Source: an uncultured Lachnospiraceae bacterium (GTDB lineage: Bacteria > Bacillota > Clostridia > Lachnospirales > Lachnospiraceae). Taken from it: 45,362 bases of DNA. The notes under the pieces were generated by a model that saw only the letters and a program-made list of their open reading frames with translations, did no database searches and was not told the DNA's origin. The position numbers and the translations under genes were made by a program. The stretch is from NCBI GenBank assembly GCA_947627645.1, contig CANQWV010000006.1, forward strand, positions 1 to 45,362. Direction: 5' to 3'. Positions 17,039 to 26,665 of the stretch are shown piece after piece. How positions within the stretch are numbered: position 1 is the first letter of the stretch; the number at the start of each line of letters is the position of its first letter.

Positions 17039-19135
17039 TCACTCAATCCTCACCCTGCTTCCATTGTCGACCGCCTTGTCGGACTGCACGATAATTTCCT
17101 GACTGCTTCCGATTACTCCCTCCGCGAGCGCCGCATAGCTCTCATTCTGCTCCAATACCGTTACGCTGATTTTGCCTGCTCGGCGCTCCGCGCCCATGAT
17201 CGAATCATGCTCTTCCACGGTAAGTACATAGGGCTGCTGTTTGTCGTCCAGATGCAGGGCCGAAAGTGGTACCGTCACCGAATATGCTTCGGATTTTCTG
17301 ATGAAATCCAGGTTCACATTCATACCGGGTTCAAACGTATTCTCCGGAATCTGAACCGTCACATGGTATATGCCCTCATCGTTCTCGTCCGCCGTCACCG
17401 ACTCCACCGGAAGATCCTCTAGCCTGGTTTTCCCGTCCCCGGAGCTCAGCCTGACCAGATCACCCGTGCCGATGTATTTCTGCTGTTCTTTGGTGATGTC
17501 CGCCGTAAACCGATACCCCTTCGACAGATCCGCCATCAAAAGTGCAGTCGTGTCTGTCGTCTTCTCTCCGGTCATGATGTTGATCTTCGTGATCTGGCCG
17601 TCCGCTTCCGCGCGAACCTTTCCCCTTGCTTCTTTCAATCCTTCCAGTTTCGCAAGCGTCAGCTCCATCTGCTCATAGGTGATCTCACTCATACGATCCG
17701 AACTGTTCGAGGGATCGGCAATGTTCGCCGTCGCCACCGCTCTTCCTGAAGTGACCGCCGCCTCGTTCGCCGCGAGCGCCGCGTCCTCATACGCCTGCTG
17801 CGCCGCCTGCACGTCCGCCGCAAGCTGCCTGGCAGTCTGAGTGTTTTCGGAATGATCCGCGGCAAGCTGCTCCTGCTGATATTTCACCAGCGCTGCCTCC
17901 GCCGCTTCCTTTTCGGACTGCGCATCGGCCGCCTTCTGCTGTGCCTCCTCCAGCCTCTGGCTATAATCCGCACGAACGGTCTGCTCGATCCGCGCCAGCT
18001 CCTCCGGCGTGACCGGCTGCGAAGCGGTCTGAGCAGACGCGTCGTCCACGATCATATCGTCGGCGGAAAAGTCCGGGGCGATCTCGTTCCCTTCGTTTGA
18101 ATCCAGGTCGCCCATAGTCTCGGCTCCCAGATCCAGACCGGAGTCATTTCTGTCCCCAACATCCGAATTACTTTCTCCACCGATGCCTGTATCCGAACTC
18201 GTTACGTCCTCAACCTCTATATCAAATTCAAAGTCCCCCTCGCTCCCATCACCTGACAATCCGCCGTCCATACCGAGATCTTCGCTTTCATCCAGGACAA
18301 CGTCGAGGCTGTCGCTTCCACTCTCATCCATGATTTCAGCCGGGGTTTCGTCGTCGTTTTCTATCTGTATATCAACTGAACTGTATTCCTCTTCCGCCGC
18401 CCCGGTAAACACTCTGTCCTCTGCCGTCAGCGCTGCAGTGGCTGTCATCCCATTTGCCGCGTTCTGCTTCGCCGTGTAGACCGCGTTCTCAATCTCCCAT
18501 TCCAGCGTGCGCAGCTCCCCCTGCGCCGCGACATACGCATCGGTCTTCTCCTCAAGCGCCTGCAAAAGCGCCTCTTCAACCTCCGAGTCCGTCCCGCCGG
18601 CTTCGCCGGTCTCCTCTGATTTCGCGGATTCCCGAAATTTTTTGAGCTTCTCTTTCGCCTGATCCAGCTGCTGCTTCGCCCTGGAAAGCTGCACTCCGGC
18701 CTGCCTGGTCGACAGGGAATACTGCTCCGCGGCCTGCGCCTGCGAATTCGCTTTCTGCTGCGCACTGACCTCCTTCTGGCTCTTCGCATCCTTCACCTGG
18801 AGCTCCTGCTTCTCCATCTCCAGCTGCTGATCCAGAATCTTCTCCTCAAGCAAAGCCGTGTCGACTTCAAAGAGCAGGTCTCCCTTCTCCACACGCTGTC
18901 CCTCGCGCACGTAGATCGCCGTCACGCGCTGATCCGGCAGCGTCGTCACCGCCAGCTCCTGGTTCTGTACAATCTTCCCCGAAGTCCTGACCGTATGCTC
19001 GATCATCCGGTTCTGCGGACGCTCCGTCGTCACCGCCGCGACGCTCAACTGATCCGCCGCGCGCGACAGAATCGTGAAGCACAGCATCAGCGCAAAAAAC
19101 ATCGCCGTAGCGCGCACCAGTTTTCCATTTTTCAT
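17039..19135 (-). CDS. HlyD/RND-type periplasmic adaptor subunit with long acidic insertion
   Basis: signal anchor; VTTLPDQRVTAIYVREGQRVEKGDLLFEVD biotinyl-lipoyl-like motif; coiled coils; start at MKNGK preceded by GGAGGGGAG. Confidence 0.75.
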   Translation of the reverse strand: MKNGKLVRATAMFFALMLCFTILSRAADQLSVAAVTTERPQNRMIEHTVRTSGKIVQNQELAVTTLPDQRVTAIYVREGQRVEKGDLLFEVDTALLEEKILDQQLEMEKQELQVKDAKSQKEVSAQQKANSQAQAAEQYSLSTRQAGVQLSRAKQQLDQAKEKLKKFRESAKSEETGEAGGTDSEVEEALLQALEEKTDAYVAAQGELRTLEWEIENAVYTAKQNAANGMTATAALTAEDRVFTGAAEEEYSSVDIQIENDDETPAEIMDESGSDSLDVVLDESEDLGMDGGLSGDGSEGDFEFDIEVEDVTSSDTGIGGESNSDVGDRNDSGLDLGAETMGDLDSNEGNEIAPDFSADDMIVDDASAQTASQPVTPEELARIEQTVRADYSQRLEEAQQKAADAQSEKEAAEAALVKYQQEQLAADHSENTQTARQLAADVQAAQQAYEDAALAANEAAVTSGRAVATANIADPSNSSDRMSEITYEQMELTLAKLEGLKEARGKVRAEADGQITKINIMTGEKTTDTTALLMADLSKGYRFTADITKEQQKYIGTGDLVRLSSGDGKTRLEDLPVESVTADENDEGIYHVTVQIPENTFEPGMNVNLDFIRKSEAYSVTVPLSALHLDDKQQPYVLTVEEHDSIMGAERRAGKISVTVLEQNESYAALAEGVIGSSQEIIVQSDKAVDNGSRVRIE

Positions 19136-19288
19136 ATTCCCGCTCCCCTCCTCAGACAATTCCTCCTTTGGTCGAATGTCTCCGCTCAACCAACTCTGCC
19201 TTTGATCGAATCCCTCTCAGTCAACCCTGCCTTTGATCATATGCCTCCGCTCAGGCAACTCTGCCTGCGCCTTTCGACATCCTGCATA

Positions 19289-20140
19289 TCATTCCTTCAA
19301 CGCGGCTGCCGCGATGCCCTGCTCGAGATACTCCTGCCCGCTCAGGAACAGAAGCAGCGCCGGAACCAGCATCAGAAACGCCGCCGCAAATCCCAGCCCG
19401 GCTTCCTCCAGCCCGATCTCCGGCAGAAACAGCGACAACGGCCACAGCGATTTCGTCTTCAGAAACGTCATCGGCTGCTCGATCAGGTTCCACGATTCCA
19501 AAAATCCCAAAATACCGGACGACACGATGCCGGCCGCCCCGAGCGGAACGCCGATCCACAGGAAAACCTGCAGCTGCCCAGCCCCGTCGATGCGCGCCGC
19601 CTCCAGGATCTCCTCCGAAATCCCGCAGAAAAACCGGTACATGATAAACACAGGAAACGTCGAAAACACAGCCGGCAGAATCACCGCCGCGTGCGTGTCC
19701 AGCAGATGGAAGCGGTCCAGCACGAGATACTGTGGCAGCATGAGCACCTGAAACGGCATGAGCATCAGCACGATATACAGCAGCAAAATCGCCCTCCTGC
19801 CCGGAAACTCAAACCTCGCCAGCCCCCACGCCGTCGGGACGCCGAAGATTGTCTGCCCTGCCAGGATGCACAGGGAGATTTTCAGCGAGTTCCAGAACAT
19901 CACAAAGAACTGCGGAGAGTCCATCAAAAGCTCCACGAGCGATCGCAGCGTCGGGGCATACGGCAGCAGCGGCCAGTCCGCCATTCCCTCTGCTCCCGCG
20001 AGAACCGGAGCCAGATAATCCTCCAGCTCCCACTGCTGCATGAATACGCCCGTCGCCGCAAACAGCACCGGGAAGCAGATAATCCCGGCCAGCAGAATCA
20101 GCGGCAGATATGTAATTCCCTTCATAATTTTTTTTGCCAT
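19289..20140 (-). CDS. Carbohydrate ABC transporter permease (MalG type)
   Basis: EAARIDGAGQLQVFLWIGVPL EAA loop, six-TM pattern. Confidence 0.85.
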   Translation of the reverse strand: MAKKIMKGITYLPLILLAGIICFPVLFAATGVFMQQWELEDYLAPVLAGAEGMADWPLLPYAPTLRSLVELLMDSPQFFVMFWNSLKISLCILAGQTIFGVPTAWGLARFEFPGRRAILLLYIVLMLMPFQVLMLPQYLVLDRFHLLDTHAAVILPAVFSTFPVFIMYRFFCGISEEILEAARIDGAGQLQVFLWIGVPLGAAGIVSSGILGFLESWNLIEQPMTFLKTKSLWPLSLFLPEIGLEEAGLGFAAAFLMLVPALLLFLSGQEYLEQGIAAAALKE

Positions 20141-20313
20141 CCGCAGCCCCTCTTTTTCCGGGTTATCCATCTTCCCAATGTCAGCCAAATACTGTTTGTC
20201 CGCTTTTCCATAAAGATTTATGCTTTGTTTGTCCGTTTTTTCTACGCATCGCAGCTGTCAATAAAAGCAGACCTAATGCCTTTCCTCTCAGCTGCTTTGA
20301 TTTATCAAAAATC

Positions 20314-21195
20314 TTATTCCCGCTCCCAGCTCCGCCTCAGCACGAGGATCAGCGCCAGCACCACAAGTGCGTTGACGACCGCGGCCGCCGAGATTTTGTC
20401 GAAGGACAGCTCGCGGAACCAGTTGTTGTAGAGATGCTGAAGCAGATACATACTCTGATGCGGATAGTCCCCGGCGACCAGCCACGCCTCCCGGAACACC
20501 TTGAACGAATTGAGAAAAGACAATACCGTGATCGTGTACAGAGACGGCAGAAGGTTTGGAATCGTAATCCGCGTGAAGCACTTCCACTCGCCCGCCCCGT
20601 CGACGCGCGCCGCCTCGTAGATGTCCTCCGGAATCCCGGCCAGTCCTGCCATCCACAGGATCATATCGTAGCCGAGATTTTTCCAGAGGTAGCTGACGAC
20701 CAGCACCGAGAACGCCGCGCCGCTCGTCATCCAGCCGATCTTCTGCGCGCCGAGCTTCACAAGCAGCCCGTTGAGCAGGCCGTTCGCGTGAAACAACGCT
20801 TTCCAGACAAGCACGACCGACGCGGCAGGGACTGCCACCGGGATCAGAAACATACTTTTCAGTAGATTTTTTCCGGCGCGCAGCTTCTGCAGGACGACCG
20901 CGAGCACGAGAGAAAGCGACACCAGCAGCGGAATGCAGACGCCGGTAAAGCGCAGCGTATTCATCGCCGCCATCCGGAACGCCGTGTTCGCAAAGACCGT
21001 CTCATAATTCTTCCAGCCGACCCACTCCGCCGTGACCGCACTCTGGAATGACCTGCGCACCACCTCCGCGAACGGCAGCAGCGTAAAGCAGACGACGCCG
21101 GCAAATCCGGGGGCTAAAAACAGGATTCCGGCAAGCCCCCGTCTGCGTTTTACTCTTTTTTCTTTTCGCTTTCCATGGCTGAATAATCCCCTCAC
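20314..21195 (-). CDS. Sugar ABC transporter permease (MalF type)
   Basis: EAARVDGAGEWKCFTRITIPNLLP EAA loop; GTG start. Confidence 0.85.
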   Translation of the reverse strand: MRGLFSHGKRKEKRVKRRRGLAGILFLAPGFAGVVCFTLLPFAEVVRRSFQSAVTAEWVGWKNYETVFANTAFRMAAMNTLRFTGVCIPLLVSLSLVLAVVLQKLRAGKNLLKSMFLIPVAVPAASVVLVWKALFHANGLLNGLLVKLGAQKIGWMTSGAAFSVLVVSYLWKNLGYDMILWMAGLAGIPEDIYEAARVDGAGEWKCFTRITIPNLLPSLYTITVLSFLNSFKVFREAWLVAGDYPHQSMYLLQHLYNNWFRELSFDKISAAAVVNALVVLALILVLRRSWERE

Positions 21196-21385
21196 CTTTC
21201 ACCGCCCCTGTATGCCGCCGGCATTGTATTCTTCTCCGCGGATCAGCCAAAGCGCACCCCGGCATCCTTCATCCATTTTCCTGTATGCTGTCATTGTATC
21301 TTTCCCGGCGTGTCATCCTCGATGCCGGCAATCCATTCCTACTTGCTGAAGGATATGTCGCCCCCGGCTCTGCTCCGCCAGCCTG

Positions 21386-23794
21386 CTACTCCGCCAGGTA
21401 CAGATTGATCCTCTGCAGGATCGCGTTCACGGTCTCGTCCTCGCCGATCTCCCCGCTCAGGCAGCGCTGCATCTCCTCGATTACCACGTCGTGCTGCACA
21501 CGCTCCGTCTCGACCGGCACGCTCACCTGCTGCGCCATCGCCATAAGCGCGTTGATCTCCGTCTCTGTCGGCCACTTATATTCCAGACCGACGTAGTTGC
21601 TTCCGTCGCTGCCGCTGCTGGCATAGAGCCCGCCGCCGTCCTCGAGCGAGTTTGTGCTCATCGTCGTCTCCAGCGCGGTCCGGTTCACCGGAAAACCGTC
21701 GCCGACGATCTGCTCCTGCGTCTGTGCCGAGAACAGGAAACGCACAAACGCGACCGCCTGCTCCTGCTCCTTCGAGCTGCCGAGGACGCCGAGCAGTCCG
21801 CACGGGACAAAGAATTTCTCCTCCGTCAGGTTCGGCAGAGCCATCGCGCACACACCGGTCTGAGTATTCACGGAAGTCAATCCGCAGTAGTCAAGCATCC
21901 GGTACAGCGCGCCCAGCCAGACGCTGTCTGTCTTCGTGAGCAGTTCCAGAGTGGCAACCGAGAGATCGTCGCCGTGCAGCCCGATCGCCTCCATCTCATT
22001 CCAGCCGATTAATCCTCCATCCTGCCGATACCTATCGAGTCCCTCCAGATCCTCCTGCGGGGCGTTCGCCCTCCAAGTATCCATGATCTGTCTGACCGCG
22101 TGCACATACTTCGCCAGCTTCTCCTGATCCAGCGTGCCGTCCTCATTCTTCCACGATCCGGCGCTCACGCGATACAGCAGATCCGAGAGGATTGCGATAT
22201 CGTGTACCGCCAGCGCGCCCGGCTGCGCGGCCAGCGCCTCGATCGCGTCCATGCTGTCGATGCCGCCCATCAGCTCCGGCTGTCCCGCAGTCATCACAAT
22301 CCCGAAGCGCTGCGGAAGCGCATAGAACGCGCCATCCTGCTCGTATGCGCCGACCACGTTGTCCATCAGGCCCTCGCTGCCGCGAAGCTCGGCGACAATC
22401 CCGCTCAAGTCTGTCAGGAGCCCCTGCTCCACATAGCTGTCGGCCGGCAGACTGTCCAGCACAAGAACGTCTGGTCCGTTTCCTGACAGAATTTCCGTGT
22501 TCAGCGTGCGCAGCGCGTCGGAGACCGTCACGCCGTCCTCCCCGCTCATGCCGACCTCGTAATTCACATAGGTGTCCGGGTATTGCGTCTGGAACAATGT
22601 GATCGCCTGCCGGAGCGCATCCCCCTCAAACAGCGAATAGACCGTCAATTCCTTCTGCGGCACGCTCGGCGTGTCGGAGGAATACTCATATTTCAACAGC
22701 TTGTTTTTTCCACTGACGCCGTCGATGCAAACAAGATAAAAGCACTGATTCAGCACGGTCATCGTGCAGAGCGCGGTCGTCGGCGATGCCAGAATCCCCA
22801 GCGTACCGTCCACAACCTGTTCCACAACGCTCCCATCCATCGTGTGCGCAAAAATACCATCCTTCGTGCCGTAATACAGCCGTCCTTCTCCGTCCTCTGT
22901 CATCACGATCGGCACCACATTGTTGCCCGTGATTATATAAGGAAATCCGTAAGCCTGATCGGACGAATTCGCATACAGGGCATCCTCGAGCGTCTCGTCG
23001 CGCGCGTGCGGCTCCCCCGTCGCAGCGTCATAGCGCTGCAGCTCCGTACCCATAAACACAAGCGCCTCCTGCCCGTATGTCCCGATCATGTCCGCACCCT
23101 CCGCAAGCGTGCCCGTGACCTCAGCCGTAGCCGGGTCGAGCGTTACAACCTCACCCGTACTTTTCATCCCGATCAGCCATCCATCCTGCGCAAAATCCAG
23201 CAAGATGTACGTATCGTCGCAATCCTTTCTCACCGTCACATTTCCCTGTGCGTCAAACACGATGATGTAATCCTGATACATTATGCCTTCTTCGGCGGAA
23301 GCCTCTTCCACGGCGTCCCCGCCGTCCGAAAAGGCCGCGTCCAGCCCTATCGCAGTTCCGCCGCCCGTCGGGCTCAGATCGATATCGCTGAACCATACCC
23401 CATACTCCTCCGGCAGCGCGCCGGTCTGCTCCCAGCTTGCGCCGCCGTCCGCGCTGTCCCAAATCGTATAGGAGGTTTCACTCTCGCGCGATCCGATGAT
23501 ACGCAGCGTCCCCTCCGCCGTCCGCACGATATCCATCGGAGCAAAATCCTCCGCCGGCAGGACGACCTCCGATTCAAGATAACGCCCCATCGCGACGCCG
23601 CCCTCTTCGGCGTGCGCCACACTTCCCGCTACCTTCCCGGCCAGCTCCGCCGGCAAAGCCTCTGCCAGGCCGCCCGACAAACCCCGGACGATACTCCACG
23701 GCAGACCGCCCGCAAGCGCTCCCGCCATCGCAAGACAGACCGCGGAGACGCCCGCGCACCACTTTCTCAACAAACCCTTTTTTGTCATCCTCAT
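21386..23794 (-). CDS. Extracellular solute-binding protein fused to N-terminal beta-propeller-like domain
   Basis: signal peptide; WDSADGGASWEQTG Asp-box-like; C-terminal family-1 SBP (VYSLFEGDALRQAITLFQTQYPDTYVNYE...). Confidence 0.75.
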   Translation of the reverse strand: MRMTKKGLLRKWCAGVSAVCLAMAGALAGGLPWSIVRGLSGGLAEALPAELAGKVAGSVAHAEEGGVAMGRYLESEVVLPAEDFAPMDIVRTAEGTLRIIGSRESETSYTIWDSADGGASWEQTGALPEEYGVWFSDIDLSPTGGGTAIGLDAAFSDGGDAVEEASAEEGIMYQDYIIVFDAQGNVTVRKDCDDTYILLDFAQDGWLIGMKSTGEVVTLDPATAEVTGTLAEGADMIGTYGQEALVFMGTELQRYDAATGEPHARDETLEDALYANSSDQAYGFPYIITGNNVVPIVMTEDGEGRLYYGTKDGIFAHTMDGSVVEQVVDGTLGILASPTTALCTMTVLNQCFYLVCIDGVSGKNKLLKYEYSSDTPSVPQKELTVYSLFEGDALRQAITLFQTQYPDTYVNYEVGMSGEDGVTVSDALRTLNTEILSGNGPDVLVLDSLPADSYVEQGLLTDLSGIVAELRGSEGLMDNVVGAYEQDGAFYALPQRFGIVMTAGQPELMGGIDSMDAIEALAAQPGALAVHDIAILSDLLYRVSAGSWKNEDGTLDQEKLAKYVHAVRQIMDTWRANAPQEDLEGLDRYRQDGGLIGWNEMEAIGLHGDDLSVATLELLTKTDSVWLGALYRMLDYCGLTSVNTQTGVCAMALPNLTEEKFFVPCGLLGVLGSSKEQEQAVAFVRFLFSAQTQEQIVGDGFPVNRTALETTMSTNSLEDGGGLYASSGSDGSNYVGLEYKWPTETEINALMAMAQQVSVPVETERVQHDVVIEEMQRCLSGEIGEDETVNAILQRINLYLAE

Positions 23795-24021
23795 ACTCTG
23801 ACCTCCTGTTGAATGTTCAGACCCACCTGAACGCGTTTCCGCGCAGATCTATGTCGTGTTTCGTATCTGCACTTCCCGCTGTTCCTGCGTGTCCTTCTGC
23901 ATCTTCCTCGTCAGTGTAAACTGCCTGTCTCTAAATTTGCTCTAAGTCCGGGATTAAATTTTCATTAAGTTCGGAAATAAAAACTGATAGCATTGGCAGA
24001 AATGCCCATCGGAAATTTTGT

Positions 24022-24050
24022 TTGACAAGCAATAGAACAATGTATATAAT
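24022..24050 (+). promoter_or_regulatory. Consensus sigma-A promoter for antisense RNA (TTGACA-N17-TATAAT)
   Basis: -35 24022-24027, -10 24045-24050. Confidence 0.85.
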
Positions 24051-24056
24051 GTACTT

Positions 24057-24158
24057 AACAGGACAGCCGGAAGGTGATGGCGCTCACCCGACCCGGCAAT
24101 TTACTGGACTATAAGAAATAGCCGTTCAACCTTCAAGAGCAGAACGGCTATTTCTTAT
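24057..24158 (+). ncRNA. Putative type I antitoxin antisense RNA, overlapping 3' end of holin-like toxin mRNA
   Basis: strong promoter immediately upstream, short structured RNA, ends at shared 15-bp hairpin. Confidence 0.7.
24113..24156. terminator. Bidirectional terminator AAGAAATAGCCGTTC-N14-GAACGGCTATTTCTT
   Basis: 15-bp perfect arms 24113-24127 / 24142-24156. Confidence 0.8.
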
Positions 24159-24231
24159 TTGTATAACTCAGAATTGCTACGATAAGCATTGCCACACTGA
24201 TGATGATTGCAAATTCTTCGTATGTACTCAT
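24148..24231 (-). CDS. Putative holin-like type I toxin, 27 aa (MSTYEEFAIIISVAMLIVAILSYTNKK)
   Basis: manual translation; one TM helix; matches the putative holin-like toxin pattern; SD GAGAAG 7 nt upstream. Confidence 0.82.
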   Translation of the reverse strand: MSTYEEFAIIISVAMLIVAILSYTNKK

Positions 24232-24238
24232 AATATAG

Positions 24239-24280
24239 CTTCTCAGCAGGAATGGACGCTTGCGTACATTCCTCTGAGAA
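24239..24280 (-). promoter_or_regulatory. 5'UTR hairpin sequestering the toxin SD
   Basis: CTTCTCAG(c)AGGAATG ... CATTCCTCTGAGAAG, 15 bp with one bulge; includes GAGAAG SD. Confidence 0.65.
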
Positions 24281-24283
24281 GTT

Positions 24284-24311
24284 AGCGACAGAATCGACAG
24301 ATTCTGTCGCT
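24284..24311. repeat. Perfect 12-bp hairpin AGCGACAGAATC-GACA-GATTCTGTCGCT in toxin 5'UTR
   Basis: arms 24284-24295 / 24300-24311. Confidence 0.85.
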
Positions 24312-24381
24312 TTCCGCAAGGACTCGGAATGGATGAGAGACGTCCCCCGGCTGCCCGGTTAAATACATTATTTTACATCTT

Positions 24382-24410
24382 ATAATATATATAATGTCTC
24401 TAAAAGTCAA
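24382..24410 (-). promoter_or_regulatory. Toxin promoter TTGACT-N17-TATTAT
   Basis: -35 complement of 24405-24410, -10 complement of 24382-24387. Confidence 0.65.
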
Positions 24411-24601
24411 TTATTCTTTTGTGATTTTTATATTTTATAGAAAATTTAGAGACTCCCGTGTTATACTGAAGTATATCTTATTTTTTTATTTTAAATATTT
24501 ATCCGAAGCTATTGCCTGAATTCCCGGTGCAAAACACGTAATCTCGGACAGATATCCAGAGAGCCCTATTCGGATAAACTCGCAGGGAGGAGAATACCGC
24601 T

Positions 24602-25279
24602 ATGCGCATATTGCTGATTGAGGACGATAAAGAGCTGTGCCGTTCTCTGCGCTCCATGCTGGAGCAGCAGGGCTTTGACGTGACGGTCTCGCACGACGGC
24701 GAGGAGGGGCTATTCTATCTTCTGGAAAATGGGCACGATCTGGTGCTCCTGGACCGGATGCTGCCGGAGATGGACGGCATGGAGGTACTGCGGCTCGCCC
24801 GGAAGCAGCATATAACCGTCCCGGTCATCTTTCTGACAGCGCTCGGCAGCCTCGACGAGCGGATTTCCGGGCTCGACTGCGGCGCGGACGACTATATCGT
24901 CAAACCGTTTGCGTTTGAGGAGCTGATGGCGCGTATCCGCTGCATCTGCCGCCGCCCGCAGCGCCTGGCTGGGATGGAGGGTCTGTCCTTCGGAGATCTC
25001 TCCTACAATCCGGCGCAGAACCTGCTGCAGTGCGGGGATCTCAGCTGTACGCTTTCACGCCGGGAAGGCGATCTGCTCCTGCTCTTTCTGCAGAACACCG
25101 GGCAGACGATTCCCCGCGCAACGATCCTGACACGCGTCTGGGGCCCGGACGCCGAAGTCGAAGACGGCAACCTCGACAACTATATTCACTTCCTGCGCCG
25201 CCGCCTGCGCTCCGTCGGCAGTACGGCAGAACTCAGAACTGTGCGCGGCATAGGCTATCTGCTGTGCTCCGGCAGCTGA
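24602..25279 (+). CDS. OmpR/PhoB-family response regulator
   Basis: MRILLIEDDKEL, LLDRMLPEMDGMEVL, KPF, C-terminal winged helix. Confidence 0.93.
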   Translation: MRILLIEDDKELCRSLRSMLEQQGFDVTVSHDGEEGLFYLLENGHDLVLLDRMLPEMDGMEVLRLARKQHITVPVIFLTALGSLDERISGLDCGADDYIVKPFAFEELMARIRCICRRPQRLAGMEGLSFGDLSYNPAQNLLQCGDLSCTLSRREGDLLLLFLQNTGQTIPRATILTRVWGPDAEVEDGNLDNYIHFLRRRLRSVGSTAELRTVRGIGYLLCSGS

Positions 25280-25292
25280 AAGGAGACGCCCC

Positions 25293-26594
25293 ATGTTTCG
25301 CAAGCTACAGCTTCAGCTCACCGCCCTGTGCGTCGCGGTCTCCGGCCTGGTTCTCGCCATCCTTTCCTGCGTCTGCCTGTACATCTCCGAATCCGACATC
25401 CACAGCCAGGCGCAAGCTTCCTTTCTCGCAAACCTGGATACCATGTACCAAAATCTGGAGCAGCAAACCACCCTGTCCCACACCTGGATCCGGCAGATGG
25501 AACACAACCATCAGTTTTATCTGAGGATCCGCGACAATGGGACGCCGCTCTTTTTCCAGGGACTTGAGGAGGCTCCGATCCCGCCGGAGCTCTGGTCAGC
25601 TGCGGAGGAAGAAGCCAGGGCAAGCTACGGCCTCGATCTACAGAATCCCGGCACGCTCAGTGTCCTGATGCGGGACGCGGAATTTCAAATGACTGATCGC
25701 GGAAAGCATTACAATGCCTCCGTCTGCCTGATTCCCCGCGACAACGGATACATCGGTGTCACTGTGCTGCAGCCGCTTGCCCGGATGGAAACGCGCATTC
25801 TCCGGCAGCGCGTCGCGTTTCTGCTCACCGATCTGGCCGCGCTTTTGCTGCTCGGCATTTTCTTCTGGCATTTTATCAGACGGATGCTCCGCCCGCTCAT
25901 CGAAAGCAAAAAGAAGCAGACGCAGTTTGTCGCGTCTGCCTCACATGAATTGCGCTCGCCGCTTACCGTCATGCTGAGCAATGTTGCCGCCGTGAAAAGC
26001 GGAGCGATGGAATGTGATTCCCGCTTTCTCGACGTACTCGATTCCGAAGGAAACCGGCTGTCCCGGCTGATCGCAGATATGCTGCAGCTTGCCGGGGCAG
26101 ACAGCCGCAGCTGGTCGATCCAGCCAGCGGAAGTCGAGATGGACACGCTGCTGCTTCAGGTCTGGGAGCAATTTGAACCTGTGGCGCGCTCCCACGGCCT
26201 GCGCTGGGAGATTTCACTTCCCGACGCTCCCGTGCCGCGCTGTGTCTGCGACGAGGAACGGATCCGCCAGCTGCTTTCGATCCTGATTGACAACGCGTTC
26301 TCGTATACACCGTCCGGCGGCCTGATCCGGCTCACTTTGTCCCAGACGCGCCGCGGCGCCCTCTGCATTGCCGTCAGCGACAACGGCCCCGGCATCCCGG
26401 ACGATCAGAAGGAAGTCGTCTTTGAGCGTTTCCAGCGGCTCGACCGCTCCCGCACGGACAAAGCCCACTTTGGTCTCGGCCTGTGCATCGCGCAGGAAAT
26501 CGCACATCTGCATCGCGGGCGGATCACCGTCGGCGACACCCCGGGCGGAGGCGCGACTTTCACTGTCACGCTGCCGCTTTCCATGCTCTCATGA
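25293..26594 (+). CDS. Sensor histidine kinase
   Basis: SASHELRSPLTVML H-box, NAFSYTP N-box, DNGPGIP, FGLGL. Confidence 0.93.
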   Translation: MFRKLQLQLTALCVAVSGLVLAILSCVCLYISESDIHSQAQASFLANLDTMYQNLEQQTTLSHTWIRQMEHNHQFYLRIRDNGTPLFFQGLEEAPIPPELWSAAEEEARASYGLDLQNPGTLSVLMRDAEFQMTDRGKHYNASVCLIPRDNGYIGVTVLQPLARMETRILRQRVAFLLTDLAALLLLGIFFWHFIRRMLRPLIESKKKQTQFVASASHELRSPLTVMLSNVAAVKSGAMECDSRFLDVLDSEGNRLSRLIADMLQLAGADSRSWSIQPAEVEMDTLLLQVWEQFEPVARSHGLRWEISLPDAPVPRCVCDEERIRQLLSILIDNAFSYTPSGGLIRLTLSQTRRGALCIAVSDNGPGIPDDQKEVVFERFQRLDRSRTDKAHFGLGLCIAQEIAHLHRGRITVGDTPGGGATFTVTLPLSMLS

Positions 26595-26665
26595 AACCTG
26601 GGATGTTTGCATTGCTGGGATATTTACATCGCTGTCATGTCGGCATTCTGGCAGGAGCGTTGATC

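Noticed and set aside
18995-20431. 478-aa plus-strand ORF
   Set aside because: Antisense to HlyD/permease genes; Arg/Gln/His-rich shadow ORF of GC-rich DNA with no domain signal
22583-23812. 409-aa plus-strand ORF
   Set aside because: Antisense to the solute-binding protein gene; shadow frame
24061-24112. Possible known metabolite riboswitch before the hairpin
   Set aside because: Short, followed directly by a terminator with no downstream plus-strand gene; the antisense type I antitoxin explanation fits all parts better
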